From the NCBI GenBank assembly GCA_001051155.2, contig JYIP02000009.1, positions 1,426,001 through 1,490,000 on the forward strand: a stretch of 64,000 nucleotides of DNA, given 5' to 3'. A program made the position numbers and the translations under genes. The notes beneath the pieces are model-generated. The model worked only from the letters and a program-made list of their open reading frames with translations. It searched no databases and was not told where the DNA came from. Within the stretch, counting starts at the first letter, position 1, and each line of letters begins with the position of its first letter. This document shows positions 1-10,100 of the stretch, one piece after another. This DNA is from Chrysoporthe austroafricana. Its lineage: Eukaryota; Ascomycota; Sordariomycetes; Diaporthales; Cryphonectriaceae.

Positions 1-82
1 TCTCGGCCTGTTGAGTACCAACACCCTGACCGTTGGCCGCGCCAGCCAACAGGCTGCCTGCGAGAGCAAGTTTGCTGAACAT
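1..82 (-). CDS. GH7 cellulase (cellobiohydrolase-type), N-terminal fragment
   Basis: The minus strand opens at an ATG at 82 and reads 27 codons to the left edge, so only the first exon start is in the window. It begins MFSKLALAGSLLAGAANG, a clear secretion signal with a charged start, a hydrophobic core and small residues before the cut. It continues QGVGTQQAE, which resembles the mature start of glycoside hydrolase family 7 enzymes (the Q-x-V-G-T-x-x-A-E pattern of fungal cellobiohydrolase I and related endoglucanases). GH7 enzymes cut cellulose outside the cell. A TATA-like box lies about 90 bp upstream. The assignment rests on about nine mature residues, so the family is likely but not certain, and cellobiohydrolase versus endoglucanase cannot be told. 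Confidence 0.55.
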   Translation of the reverse strand, partial: MFSKLALAGSLLAGAANGQGVGTQQAE

Positions 83-3000
83 TGTGCCGATTGTAAAAGG
101 GAGTCTTTGGTGAAGCGTCTGTGGGTTGGTGAGTCTCCTCGAACTTCCAACATCGGGCGTCTCGAGCTTGGCTTTTATACATGGACCGCCAAGAGATGAG
201 GCGACGATGTTCCATCATGTAGGGTCGTCTTGCATTCCCGGATTGGGCATGCGGCTACCAGTGTAATCAATATAGATGAAGGCTCCACCTCTTCATAGTC
301 GCCCCGAGGGAAAGATGGCCCGACTTCCGTCTAGCAATCTCTGGGCCAAGTGAAGCGTCTCGTGGATGGGGCGTAGAGGATAGGAGAGGATGCTATAGTC
401 CCTGCTGCGTGCAAGGGCGGCGGTAATCTGCAGAAGACTGACAGGCCGCCAAGAAGAATAGCGGCAAATCGAACCACGGGAGTAAGCTGCATGCAATATG
501 AAGGAGGCTTCAATGCCCGGAGCCGACCCCGAACCATGTGCTCAGACTTGGGAAATGTTTCAGATCCACCACTCTACTAGGAGTTGGTCCTGCAGAAACA
601 ATATCACGAACCAAACAGATCGGACAAGGGTATAATATTCAATATGCTTGTGATTGGTTCGAAAGCTCAAGGCTATTTCAGCCTGCATAGGGATCGACCA
701 ATGTCTGCAAAGCTGAAGTATGCCTCTCTAGTCCGGCATAAACCCGCCTCGCGAGTATATTAAAATTCAGAAAACGGGGCGTGAGGATTGAGCCCTGTGA
801 CTCGCCGAACGGGAAGGACTATGCAGACACTCGGTGTTGGCTGCGTACGTGGCGCCTAGGAATGTCTTATTTTATGAACGACCTCATTGTAACAGCTAGT
901 TGGAAGCATGGTGGTGCCATAAGCGAAGGATTCAGGTATGCCGAGGCACAAAATAATGTCGGCATACCAGTTGTGAGCACACGGGTCCAACATCATGAGA
1001 TGTGCTTCTCGAGCAAGTGGATCACGAACACGCTTGCTAGCCACATAAGTCAAGGTGTCGGGTCGCGGGCCGAAATATGTGCAGGAACACTTGTGCTATA
1101 GGCGAGGACACACTCTGGGACCCTTGAACAAGAATAATTAGCACATAGTTCACTGGTAACTGGTAACTGGGGCCTGGCATGTCTTGGTTGGCTGAAATCC
1201 ATACCCGGGTCCCACAGCTTCAAGCAAGCCCATCACTTTTCAGGCATGAAGCGTGATCATGTACCAATCTGGCATGCCGAGCAAGCGGCGGTCCGCGTCG
1301 ATGATCGTCACGCCCTTATAATCGGTTTTCTGGTTCGGCCTCTCGGCATGGGAGAGAGCCTGGGCCGCGATTGGATTGGCGAGAATGATGAACGAAGTTG
1401 AGATAAAGTTGCGGCGACACGTGCGATTTGCCGCGAAAACATTACTGGCGTATTCTTGGCGTGACCCGCCCTTTGTCAGCGCTCGGACTGAGAGGCACCG
1501 AAGGGCGGACTGGGGTGCATGAAGCGATTGTGGAGAGAGGCGCTTTCGTAAACCCGACGTCTGGCGCGCTGGGGACGTGGTGATAGTCTCCAAGACTGCC
1601 ACGACGTCAGGACAATTTCGACGTGGCGCCCTAGAGAAGAAAGTGGCTATGTGATACGGAGCGTTGTCCTGCCGTTCTTCCAAGAAGAGGAAAGATTGTT
1701 TCGAGAAGATTGTGGGGAGGTGAGCCGATCATGGCTTGACCTTGTAGAATAGCACGGATGGGTCACCGGCTAAAGTGCTGACAGCGCGCCGTCTGTTGGT
1801 GCCGGCCTTGGCACACCCAGGTGTTTCTCAGCCGAAAGCATCGAAGAAAAGTGGCCGCTGCCTCTGCTCATCGCGCTGTCAGCTGCGGTTCTCGAGACCA
1901 TCCTCTGTCGTCGTCGGACCGTCGAGGCCTCCTCCCAGGCCGTGCGATGGCGGGTCCGGCGTTACTCCAGGGTGAGAACAGGAATATGCCCTAGCAAGTA
2001 AGTTACCCTTTCCTATTCGCCTAGATTTACAATGGCATCACGTCTCCTAGCTCTGCCACTTGGCAAACCTTCCTGTAATCATATTCAATGCTTCAGCCAC
2101 TTGACAACCATTCCGGTGAGCGCCAAGCGAGAGCTGCGAGCTGACTCCAGCCATAAGCCTTCAGGAGTCCAGGAAACCACCCGGCCATTGGGGCGAGTGA
2201 TCCATTCTCTTGCCAATAGATCTGACGCTCGACGAGATGCTACAAACTCTCGAAGCGCATCTGTCTAGCAGCCTAGGTCACCGTCCTTGCAGATTTGCGG
2301 ATGGCCTCGGAGGAACAAGTGGTTCAACGTGGTGAGGGAGATCCGCTCGCCGAGTTAGCTCAGACACCACGGGTAAGAGGCGTTCCCTCGAGGGAAAGAC
2401 AGCACGAGCTCGTGCAGCCGTGCCGTGGTTGGAGGGGCCGTGAAGAATTGAACTCTTTTAACTTCGAGGTTGCTGGCTGACAAGATTCTTTGGTCCTCCA
2501 GGTCGCGGTCGAATTTGGATGTGGTCAAAGCGTCAGCTTGCGGGAGCGGACACGGGCCCCTGAGCCTCTGCATTAGTGCTGACGGGCTCAGGGTTAGAGG
2601 GTTAGGGTATGGAATGGACTATCTCCAGTCAACATGTCCTCCTCCTCTTGGCAGACCCTATCATCGTCGGCAACACCGCAGGCGAGACCAGTGCGTCGGG
2701 GTTAAAAGAGAAAAGAAAAAAAAAAAAAAGGGAAAGAAACAGAAAAAGAGAAATATTGCATGTTGACTGGTTTCACAAAGTCGGTGGGCAGCTGACTTCA
2801 GTCTACAGGAGCTGCTGGGATCGTCCGCTGCCTGCCAATGACCAGCCCCTGGAGATGAAACCCACATATCCCGTTACAATGATATCACACGGCGAGCACG
2901 GCTATCGGCAGCGTGCTTCGCCCCAGTTTTCTGCAAAGTCAATACCCTTCACCGCAGATCGGCGTGGCCGCGAGGTAAACGCGCGCGGACGAACACCTGT

Positions 3001-3183
3001 TCATCCTTTCGACCCTCGGGCAGTGAGCCAGGCCCCATCCTCGACGAGCACACCAAACTCCACGAGTCACGGCCGGGCCTCAGTTCCGGAGAACACCACA
3101 GGTAGCCACTCTGCCTTCCACAACACGAGACAGGCGCGGCACCAGCGGCACTAGCGGCAGCACCAGCAGCAGCACCAGCAGCA
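83..3183. other. Divergent intergenic region, no gene seen
   Basis: About 3.1 kb between the GH7 start and the vWA gene. Open frames here are short, lack an ATG or have no protein-like composition. A purine tract (A-runs, 2706-2730) and a telomere-like GGGTTAGAGGGTTAGGG motif (2591-2607) are present. The region probably holds the promoters of both flanking genes. Confidence 0.5.
172..179 (-). promoter_or_regulatory. TATA box of the GH7 gene
   Basis: On the minus strand this reads TATAAAAG, 90 bp before the ATG at 82. That spacing fits a core promoter with a short leader, as usual for highly expressed fungal cellulase genes. Confidence 0.45.
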
Positions 3184-3951
3184 ATGGCCGACTTCGACCT
3201 CAGCGAGTACGATGAGAAGCTCGCGTACCTGCGGGCGTTCGAGACCGTCTTCCTAGTCGACGACTCGGCCGCCATGGCGCCCTACTGGGACCAGGTCAAG
3301 GAGCTGCTGGACCACATCTCGCCCATCTGCGCCAAGCACGACCCGGACGGCATCGACATCTACTTTGTGAACCACCGGCCCAAGGGCTTCATCGAGTTTC
3401 TGCCCGGCCAGTCCGTCCGCAAGTCGGGCTACCGCCGCATCGGCGGCTTCACCCAGCTCCAGACCCGGGACAGCGTGGCCCAGATCTTCGAGAGCATCAG
3501 CAAGCCCGGCGGCCGGTGCAACATGGGCGCCCGCCTCAACAGGCTGCTCACCTGGTACTGCAACAAGGTCAAGAAGGACCCCAGCTTCGCCGGATGGAAC
3601 CTGATCGTCCTCACCGCGGGCAAGTTCGACGACGACGTCAAGGCGCCGCTGGCCGAGACCGCCCGGAAGCTGGACGAGATGAACACGCCCGCGCATCAGC
3701 TCGGCGTCCAGCTGCTGCAGCTCGGCAACGACGCCGCCGTCAGGAACGAGTTCAAGCACCTGGACGACGAGCTCCACCAGGCCGCCGGCACCAGGGATAT
3801 CATCGATGCCACCTCCATGGGCACGAGCGGCTCGCTGTCCGCCGACGAGATGCTGAAGGTGGTTCTGGGCGGTGTTGTCAAGAAGCTGGACGCGTGCAAG
3901 CTGGCTGTACCCGATCATGTGCCGGTGAAGCATGTCGACCTGGACGACTGA
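3184..3951 (+). CDS. von Willebrand factor A domain protein, metal site degenerate
   Basis: Single-exon protein of 255 residues. The start ATG follows a CAG-rich leader. FETVFLVDDSAAM (residues 19-31) is the first strand and metal-site loop of a vWA domain of the kind fungi encode in many copies. The domain runs to about residue 235, with the core strands DGIDIYFVNH (55-64) and LIVLTAGKFDD (140-150). In the usual fungal family the metal-ion-dependent adhesion site reads D-x-S-x-S, then a Thr, then an Asp in an I-T-D-G loop. Here the second Ser is Ala30, the Thr loop reads R-C-N-M-G, and the Asp is Ala145. Metal-dependent ligand binding is therefore probably lost. There is no signal peptide or membrane segment, so it is probably intracellular. 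Its partner is unknown. Confidence 0.85.
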   Translation: MADFDLSEYDEKLAYLRAFETVFLVDDSAAMAPYWDQVKELLDHISPICAKHDPDGIDIYFVNHRPKGFIEFLPGQSVRKSGYRRIGGFTQLQTRDSVAQIFESISKPGGRCNMGARLNRLLTWYCNKVKKDPSFAGWNLIVLTAGKFDDDVKAPLAETARKLDEMNTPAHQLGVQLLQLGNDAAVRNEFKHLDDELHQAAGTRDIIDATSMGTSGSLSADEMLKVVLGGVVKKLDACKLAVPDHVPVKHVDLDD

Positions 3952-4295
3952 GCGTGTGCCAGTCCCTGAGGAGCGAGAGCGGTCAGTTTTCATTTTTGGA
4001 TTTCACGTCATCGGGACAGGTCCTCTTGGCTGTAGTTAATTCAACTCTGTGCCGTTAGTAGCAAATACTTCAATGAAAATTTGAAGGAGAGGACTGAACC
4101 AGGGAGACCACAAACGGTGCTCACACAATGAGAAAAGCCTGGCGTACATGCAGGGCGACTTGGCATCGAGGAAACATGCAGAAGCTCTATTATAGTTCTA
4201 CTATACCTTTTCCTCTGTGCAGGGCGATAACCTGAGAGCCGAGAACCGGACTGCGACGACCAGCTCAACCTTCCCTACTCGGCTCTCCAGCCTAC
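3952..4295. other. Convergent 3' spacer
   Basis: 344 bp between the ends of the vWA and 2EXR genes. It should hold both 3' untranslated regions; no gene or repeat is visible. Confidence 0.5.
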
Positions 4296-5291
4296 CTACG
4301 CCTTCTTAACAAAAGCAAAAGACATATTAAGGCTCTCCAGTCCATTACAGTCACAGAAAGCATCGAACATCCCCCACACCATCAAGCATCGCCACCTGTA
4401 TTCCTCGGTGTACTTCCATTCCTCCCTCGAGTTGAGGTGCCAATACACCTCTGCCATCGGGACATATCGCAGGTCGTTCCACGACAGGTGAGGCCGCCCG
4501 CGAACACTCGCCCCGGGATCTACCAGGACTATAACCTCCGAACAGCCGGGGTAGTACTCCCAGAGGAGCCTCTCGAGCGGCGACACGAGCAGCGCCTCGT
4601 CCTCGCCGCCGTTCAACGCCGCGGCGGCGGCGATGAAGTCGCGCTGGCCCACGTCCCCGCGCGCCCAGGCCAGCTCCAGCTCCAGGGTCTCGAGGCTGAT
4701 CATGACGCGGCGCACGCGGCCCTCATCGCCGCGGAAGCCGCGGCACGCGGGCGGGAACCGGGTCCGGTTCCGCACGGCGTCGCAGAGGTCCTGGGGCGCC
4801 CAGAAGACGTCCGAGGCCAGCGACAGGTCCAGTCCCCGCAGCTCGGCGCAGAAGCCGGGCGCGTCCCGGCCCCAGGCGTCGCCGTCGCGGCGGCTGGCGG
4901 CGGCGAGGAACGCGTGCCCCACGCGCGCGGCGGGCGCGCTCGCACCGAGGAGGGCGCGCGCCACCGCACGGGGGTTCTCCCGGTGGAGCTCGCTGCGGTT
5001 CGGGACGGCCAGCATCCAGCCGAGGGCCACGCCGCGGTCAGTCCTGGACTGGCCGAAGCACGGCATGGTCTTGATTTCTACTTGGACAATGCGGGGCTTG
5101 TCTAGATCTCGGAGCATCTCCTCGAAGACCTGAAGTTGAAGCTCGATCGGCAACCTCTTCACCAGTTCGCTCCCTCGGGTCAGTTCTTCCTCACTCGAGG
5201 GTTCGCGGCGTCCTTCGTGGGATACTTTGACCCGCTTGGGCGCTCTATTTGGACCATCCTCTCCAAATCTCATTTCCCAGGCATTTTTCAT
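4296..5291 (-). CDS. 2EXR-domain protein
   Basis: 331 residues from the ATG at 5291 (MKNAWEMRFGED). The open frame continues upstream to 5684, but that part is AT-richer, has unlikely composition and was not used; a second ATG at 5273 is possible. KRLPIELQLQVFEEMLRDLDKPRIVQVE (given here in two parts: KRLPIELQLQVFEE, MLRDLDKPRIVQVE) matches the start of the fungal 2EXR domain, a region rich in L-P-x-E-L-x-x-x-I/V-x-E followed by a P-R-I-V strand. ELHRENPRAVARALL fits the second conserved part (x-N-x-E/R-A-x-x-A). The family is expanded in Sordariomycetes and has no known biochemical role. The middle of the gene (4600-5000) is very GC-rich, unlike its ends. It converges on the vWA gene. Confidence 0.7.
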   Translation of the reverse strand: MKNAWEMRFGEDGPNRAPKRVKVSHEGRREPSSEEELTRGSELVKRLPIELQLQVFEEMLRDLDKPRIVQVEIKTMPCFGQSRTDRGVALGWMLAVPNRSELHRENPRAVARALLGASAPAARVGHAFLAAASRRDGDAWGRDAPGFCAELRGLDLSLASDVFWAPQDLCDAVRNRTRFPPACRGFRGDEGRVRRVMISLETLELELAWARGDVGQRDFIAAAAALNGGEDEALLVSPLERLLWEYYPGCSEVIVLVDPGASVRGRPHLSWNDLRYVPMAEVYWHLNSREEWKYTEEYRWRCLMVWGMFDAFCDCNGLESLNMSFAFVKKA

Positions 5292-5905
5292 AGCTTTCTT
5301 TATAGTTATATCTCTTAGGAAGGGCCGAGACGCGAGATTACTTCGAAAATTTCGCTTACGAGGAACGCGGCTCAGCCAATGAACAAATATATACTGCCCA
5401 GTAACTAGGGTAATTCGCGATACCCAGAGGATGAGCAACCTAGTATGCCAGGGACTGGATGACTTGAAATAGTATTTTATATGCTCGAATTGCTTTTCTT
5501 TCTTTGTTACGTCTTTCATGAGAGCGTTTCTTACAGACATGTGTACAAGGGCATTGTCACTTCGGCTAAGAATATGGTATCGGCAACAATAAGCAAGGAT
5601 GGTATTTCTGTACCATCGGCATGACAAACCAGGTACAAAGCGCCTTTGCAATGTCCTTCGTTTCCTGGGTCCTGGCCTTCGCATGCTTTGGGAACGTCAA
5701 CACACTGCTAGCTACCCCTTAGCATTGCGTGGCATTCCTTTTCAATGATCAGGCTTCTGCTTGCTCGACGCCGTGATATCGTAGGCAAACCGTCAAGAGA
5801 GCGTTTCCGACGTGACAGAAGACATGATATGCAGTACAAGGGGATTTCTGTTCTTGAGGGTCCTGAACCGCTCTGTGTGTAGTAGTTTAACGGGTGTCGA
5901 TCACG

Positions 5906-6127
5906 CTACCGCCGATGCACAGCAACCGGGAGCACCAAATGCAGATTGTGGAAGACGTCGATCTTACAGAAGAGACGAGTGGTGTTTATACTTTTGGGCT
6001 GAATCAGTTTCAAATGAATTATTCTGCGATGAGTCTCTACGAATTGTGTAATTACTGGGTGATTGTTGCATGAGGGTGCAGAAGTGAAGGCGACAAGACC
6101 GCTTACGAAGATGGTGGACAACTTCAT
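5906..6127 (-). CDS. Possible small secreted protein (weak)
   Basis: The ATG at 6127 begins MKLSTIFVSGLVAFTSA, a good secretion-signal shape, in a 73-codon open frame. The rest has no recognisable domain and only two cysteines. A GTAAGC directly after the seventh codon looks like a splice donor, so the unspliced frame may be wrong and the true second exon may lie elsewhere. This could equally be a chance frame or a decayed gene. Confidence 0.2.
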   Translation of the reverse strand: MKLSTIFVSGLVAFTSAPSCNNHPVITQFVETHRRIIHLKLIQPKSINTTRLFCKIDVFHNLHLVLPVAVHRR

Positions 6128-6936
6128 GATGGCTGAAATGGGAAACAGCTGAGAGTCGAACTGAGATAAAGCCCATACTTCATAATTAGTTTTGGCTTGC
6201 CACGATGAAAGAGGTTATAGGCCATGTTTTTCTGAGGAGCGGAAGTCGGGAGCCAAGCAAGAAAATGTGAAATACCTTGAGCAAGACATAAGCAGCGGCG
6301 ATCAGTAGTTCTCACATTGTATTCAAATCCCCGTAATCAGGAGCCAGATGAATGATATGGTGTTGAAGACTGCTTTTGAGCCTAGACTAGGAACCGCTGG
6401 GCGCTGAGAGATGGAAGAGAATAGAGAAGACACGATCAGAGCAAGGACGTGGTAAGCAGACAACCCTGGAAATGAGCTAGCGTTGATGCTACCTTACTTT
6501 TGAGAATGTCTGTCACTCAAGATGGAAGCGTAGGAGCGGGAGAGAGGACTTACCCTGTGGGTGATGGCCTCCGAAGAACAGGTTCGTCGATAGATGGGTG
6601 GTCAATACTCTCTCGGCGTGTGGGTTCATCATCAGAGACGGAAAGCAACTGATTGTCTCTTCTATTCTGCGATGAACGATGTTAATGCTCACCATATCGA
6701 CTGATTACCGCAATTATGCGTCACAAGCACAGACAGCGAGAGAAAAAGCAGATTACAATAACAATCAAACTTTTCATTTCAGGGCCATCATAAAAGTCAC
6801 TGGACAAGCCTCCTTCCAGAAGTTCTCGCAATACAGGAGATATGCAGTCATGCCCGCCACTTCCGCATTCAGGATCCAGGCGTGGCAAAAAATGCCACCT
6901 GCAGACCCGAGAACACGACCCCCCCTCCCCGCCTTA

Positions 6937-7047
6937 TTTTTTTTTTTTATTTTTTTTTTTTTTTTTTTCTTTTTTTTCANTAATCCTCAGCACACCCCCC
7001 CCCCCCCCCCCCCTTTTTTTTTTTTTTTTTATTTTTTTTTTTTTTTT
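6937..7047. repeat. T-run / C-run / T-run tract with an undetermined base
   Basis: A long T tract with single interruptions (6937-6977), an N at 6980, a short unique stretch, 19 consecutive C (6995-7013), then 17 T, one A and 16 T (7014-7047). No other place in the window has an undetermined base. It ends about 60 bp past the stop codon of the giant DUF gene. It is most simply a sequencing or scaffold-joining artefact, although real homopolymers may seed it. Confidence 0.7.
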
Positions 7048-7109
7048 GGTTCTTCTTTTCAACACACTCACGGGGCCAAACGTTCCGGCACATCGGAGTA
7101 TCAACAGCT

Positions 7110-10100
7110 TCAATGCTCATACCCATCGGCATCTTCGTGCACGTCCTCGCCTGGCTTCTCGTTCGTCTCGTCAGCGAGGTCCCCTAACTCCTCATCAACC
7201 TCGGACCAGCTATCCTCCTCAGCATCGTCATCGTCGTCGTCATGGCTCTCTTCGTTGGAGCTGCTCGTAGATAGCTGTATATCTACGGGCTGGGCCGCAT
7301 CAGAGGCCGGAATCGAGAAGAATGGGTGGTCCTCGCCCAGCTTGCGACCCTGCAGGATGTATCCCATGGGTGTCTGTAGGATATCCTGTACCTGACGCCG
7401 CAGAGCCAGCCACTCCAACAGAAAAGCCACTGGCTTATCCACAAAGGTACAGCGCAAGGGATGTGACTCCTCGTCCTCGACGTCGTTCTCACCCTCCTCT
7501 AGCTTGTGGATGCGCAGATAATTTGAGATAGTCGCACATTCATCGTATGACACGTAGAGCCGCCCAGCGAAGAGACCGAGCTCGATCAAGAACCACGTCG
7601 GGAACTTGTAGTGTGGTAGCGTCGGCATCGTATAGTACTTCAAGTCGTTGAAGTGCATCATGTTCTTTGTGACAGGAGCGGCATATGCAATCAGATGCAC
7701 TGGAGAATCATTGCCTGCTCGGCGGATGATTGGGATCAACAGCTCGGCCTCCTCCGGGATGACAATGAGAGCCGTCTCAGTCGTCTTGCTCCAGATGAGC
7801 CACTCCACAGGTCGCTGTATATCAATGTCAGCAGACTTATTTCACGGAGCATTTCAGATGAAGGTGAGTGCCAACTGCTCACCAAAAAGTTGTCAGCGGT
7901 CTGAACCTTCTTGCTCAGGCTGACCGTCCTCGCAAACTCGTTCGAGCAATAGAAGCGCGACTGAGTACCTCGCACTCCAAATTTGCGTCCAATGGCCGTA
8001 TTGACCAGCGAGTCGAAAGCGTGCATGTACCCATCAGTCCCGTCCAGCTTTCCAGTGCGGATGAAATCTTCAATGACGCGATGCAGACCGCGAAAGCCGA
8101 GAGCGTGGTACTTGATGGGCTTTGAGACTTGGCGTACCTCCTCAACCTGGACCTCGACCTCGCGCTCTTGCTCCACCTCCTCAAGTGCCGAGCTACGGAT
8201 ACCGTGTTTATCCAGCTTATCGCCTATGACTTTCCGCTGCTGGACGAGATTGTCCATAAACGCCCTGAGACAGGGAAAAGATATCTCATTTGCTGGGCCT
8301 CTGATAGCGGTATCTGTACACGGGCCGTATTGTTGCTCGAGCGTTTGACGCTCTTGTGCTTCGATGACGCTGAGGAGCTTCAAACGGTGGTCGTTGTCCG
8401 TCAGGAAGCGGTTGTTTCGCCATTGCGCGTTGAGACGGCGACAAAAGTCGACGCCTTGGGCGACGTGCAAATTCTGAAGCTGTTCGTTGCCGCGACAGGT
8501 CATCTCGAGCAGCCACCGAACAACATGCCCCGAATGGAGATGGTTGTGGTTCGCAGGTATGCGGCATACGTCTCTTATACTTGCGTCAACTTCTGGTGGG
8601 CCCATGAAAACCACTGACTGCGTCGTGGCTAACTGACGAAGTCGCATAGCAGCTGTGTTGTGTTAGCACTGAGATACATATCGAAAGGCGTTTCAGGACC
8701 CCTCCATGATCGCTAAAGCTTGAGTGGACGTTGTACTTACCCTGAACTGTATGGTCTTTGGTCTGGAAAAGGGCCAGGGTCAAAACTGCCTTCGCATCAA
8801 GGGGAAGCTTCATATCAACGCCCCTGCAATGAGCCTCATCGAAGAAGACGAGGACGTCTCTGGTGATGTTTTCGGCCCAAGGCGTAGCGACAAGCGGCAG
8901 ATTCTTCTCCCTCCCACCGTTACGTCGGGACAGCACCCAAGCACGGCCTTTGGAGAAGTAAACCGCGGCCTTAGCCTCGCTGTCATGCTCAAGCCATGTT
9001 CTGACCAGGTTTTCATTCGTCATCTCCAGTATGAACGCTCCTGCATCGATAAGAACTTTGATTTTCTTCATCGCCAAGCTCTTCAAGAGCTCGTTCTCCG
9101 TGAAGCGCCGACCGCAGTTGGCAGCCAGCTGGTATTCGCGGTTTCGATATTGCAGCAGGTATGTGAGAACCTCAGCATTGGTTTGGACTAGAGAAGGGAG
9201 GTCATCCTGAGTGATAGTCAACGGCAAAAGCGACTTGTTGTCGTTGGTTCCGCTGAAGCCTGTCGTTCTCGCCCGTTGCTCTGTTTCCAAGCCAGGTCTC
9301 GGGTACAGTGGAATGTCCCAACTGTGAACATGAACGTTAGCTAGCGTCTCACAGAAAGTCATGATATTAATTTAATATAACACTTAGTTGAAAGCACTTA
9401 CGAAGAGGCCCCAAGTTTGACAGTAAATGCCTTTGCATGAATCGGAAACACAAACGTGTTCAAGTAGTACAGGCACACTTGCCTGTCCAGGCATAAGTGT
9501 CGATACAGCTCTTCAACCTGGCCATCGTCGTCACTGTTGATGATGTAAAAGTGCCTGTACTGTTCTGGCAGATTGTTGTTACCAGAGATGAATCTGTCGT
9601 ACTCCGCGGATGGGTCGTCTGACTTGAGAACATGCTCCAGGGACTGTCGAAATTGAGATAGGGTCAAGCCGCCATAGAAGTGGCTCAGGATCGTCAGAAT
9701 TATGGAGACATCTGGATGACCGAACTCCGCCTGCTCTGAAGGAACGCCTTTGTATGAAATATTAGCACATTATAATACCTTATAGGGGCTGAGGAATGGT
9801 CTCCTGAGAGATGTCGTTCTGCGTAACGACCGACTCTTACCTTTGGCTTCATAAGGAACCGCGATGGGCTCGCGTCCTGGGTGAAGTCCGTACTGCACAC
9901 CCCAGCGCTTCTTCAGGCACACCAACAAAATGCGGCTAAGCAACAATCCGCGAATGAGATACAAAATCTTCGGCGCAGACTCCTTATCGGCGAACAGATT
10001 GATTGCTTCCTTGAGCTTGCGCTTATTTTTCATAAGATCCTTGTGGTTCGACTCTGTTAGAATCCGGCGGATTTGTTGCTTGAACTCATCTGACGAGGAC

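Larger units (their letters stand above)
5292..7109. other. Intergenic region with homopolymer junction
   Basis: 1.8 kb between the 2EXR start and the end of the giant DUF gene. It contains one weak candidate small secreted protein (5906-6127) and an assembly-like T/C/T homopolymer tract (6937-7047). Nothing else is supportable. Confidence 0.4.

Noticed and set aside
1240..1683. 147-codon minus-strand frame
   Set aside because: It starts at TTG rather than ATG, has no internal ATG before the last few codons and no recognisable content.
2591..2607. Telomere-like GGGTTAGAGGGTTAGGG
   Set aside because: Only two imperfect units, with ordinary genes on both sides, so not evidence of a chromosome end or ancient fusion; a regulatory role cannot be judged.
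2609..3154. 181-codon plus-strand frame before the vWA gene
   Set aside because: It runs through an A-rich tract and CAG-rich leader, has no domain and no splice logic linking it to the vWA gene.
3253..3993. 246-codon minus-strand frame over the vWA gene
   Set aside because: Val/Leu/Gly/Asp-rich mirror of a GC-rich coding strand; the plus strand encodes the vWA fold.
5292..5684. N-terminal extension of the 2EXR gene
   Set aside because: The frame stays open, but the sequence is AT-richer and its translation is a Trp/Arg/Ile/Tyr mix unlike family members, so the ATG at 5291 was chosen.
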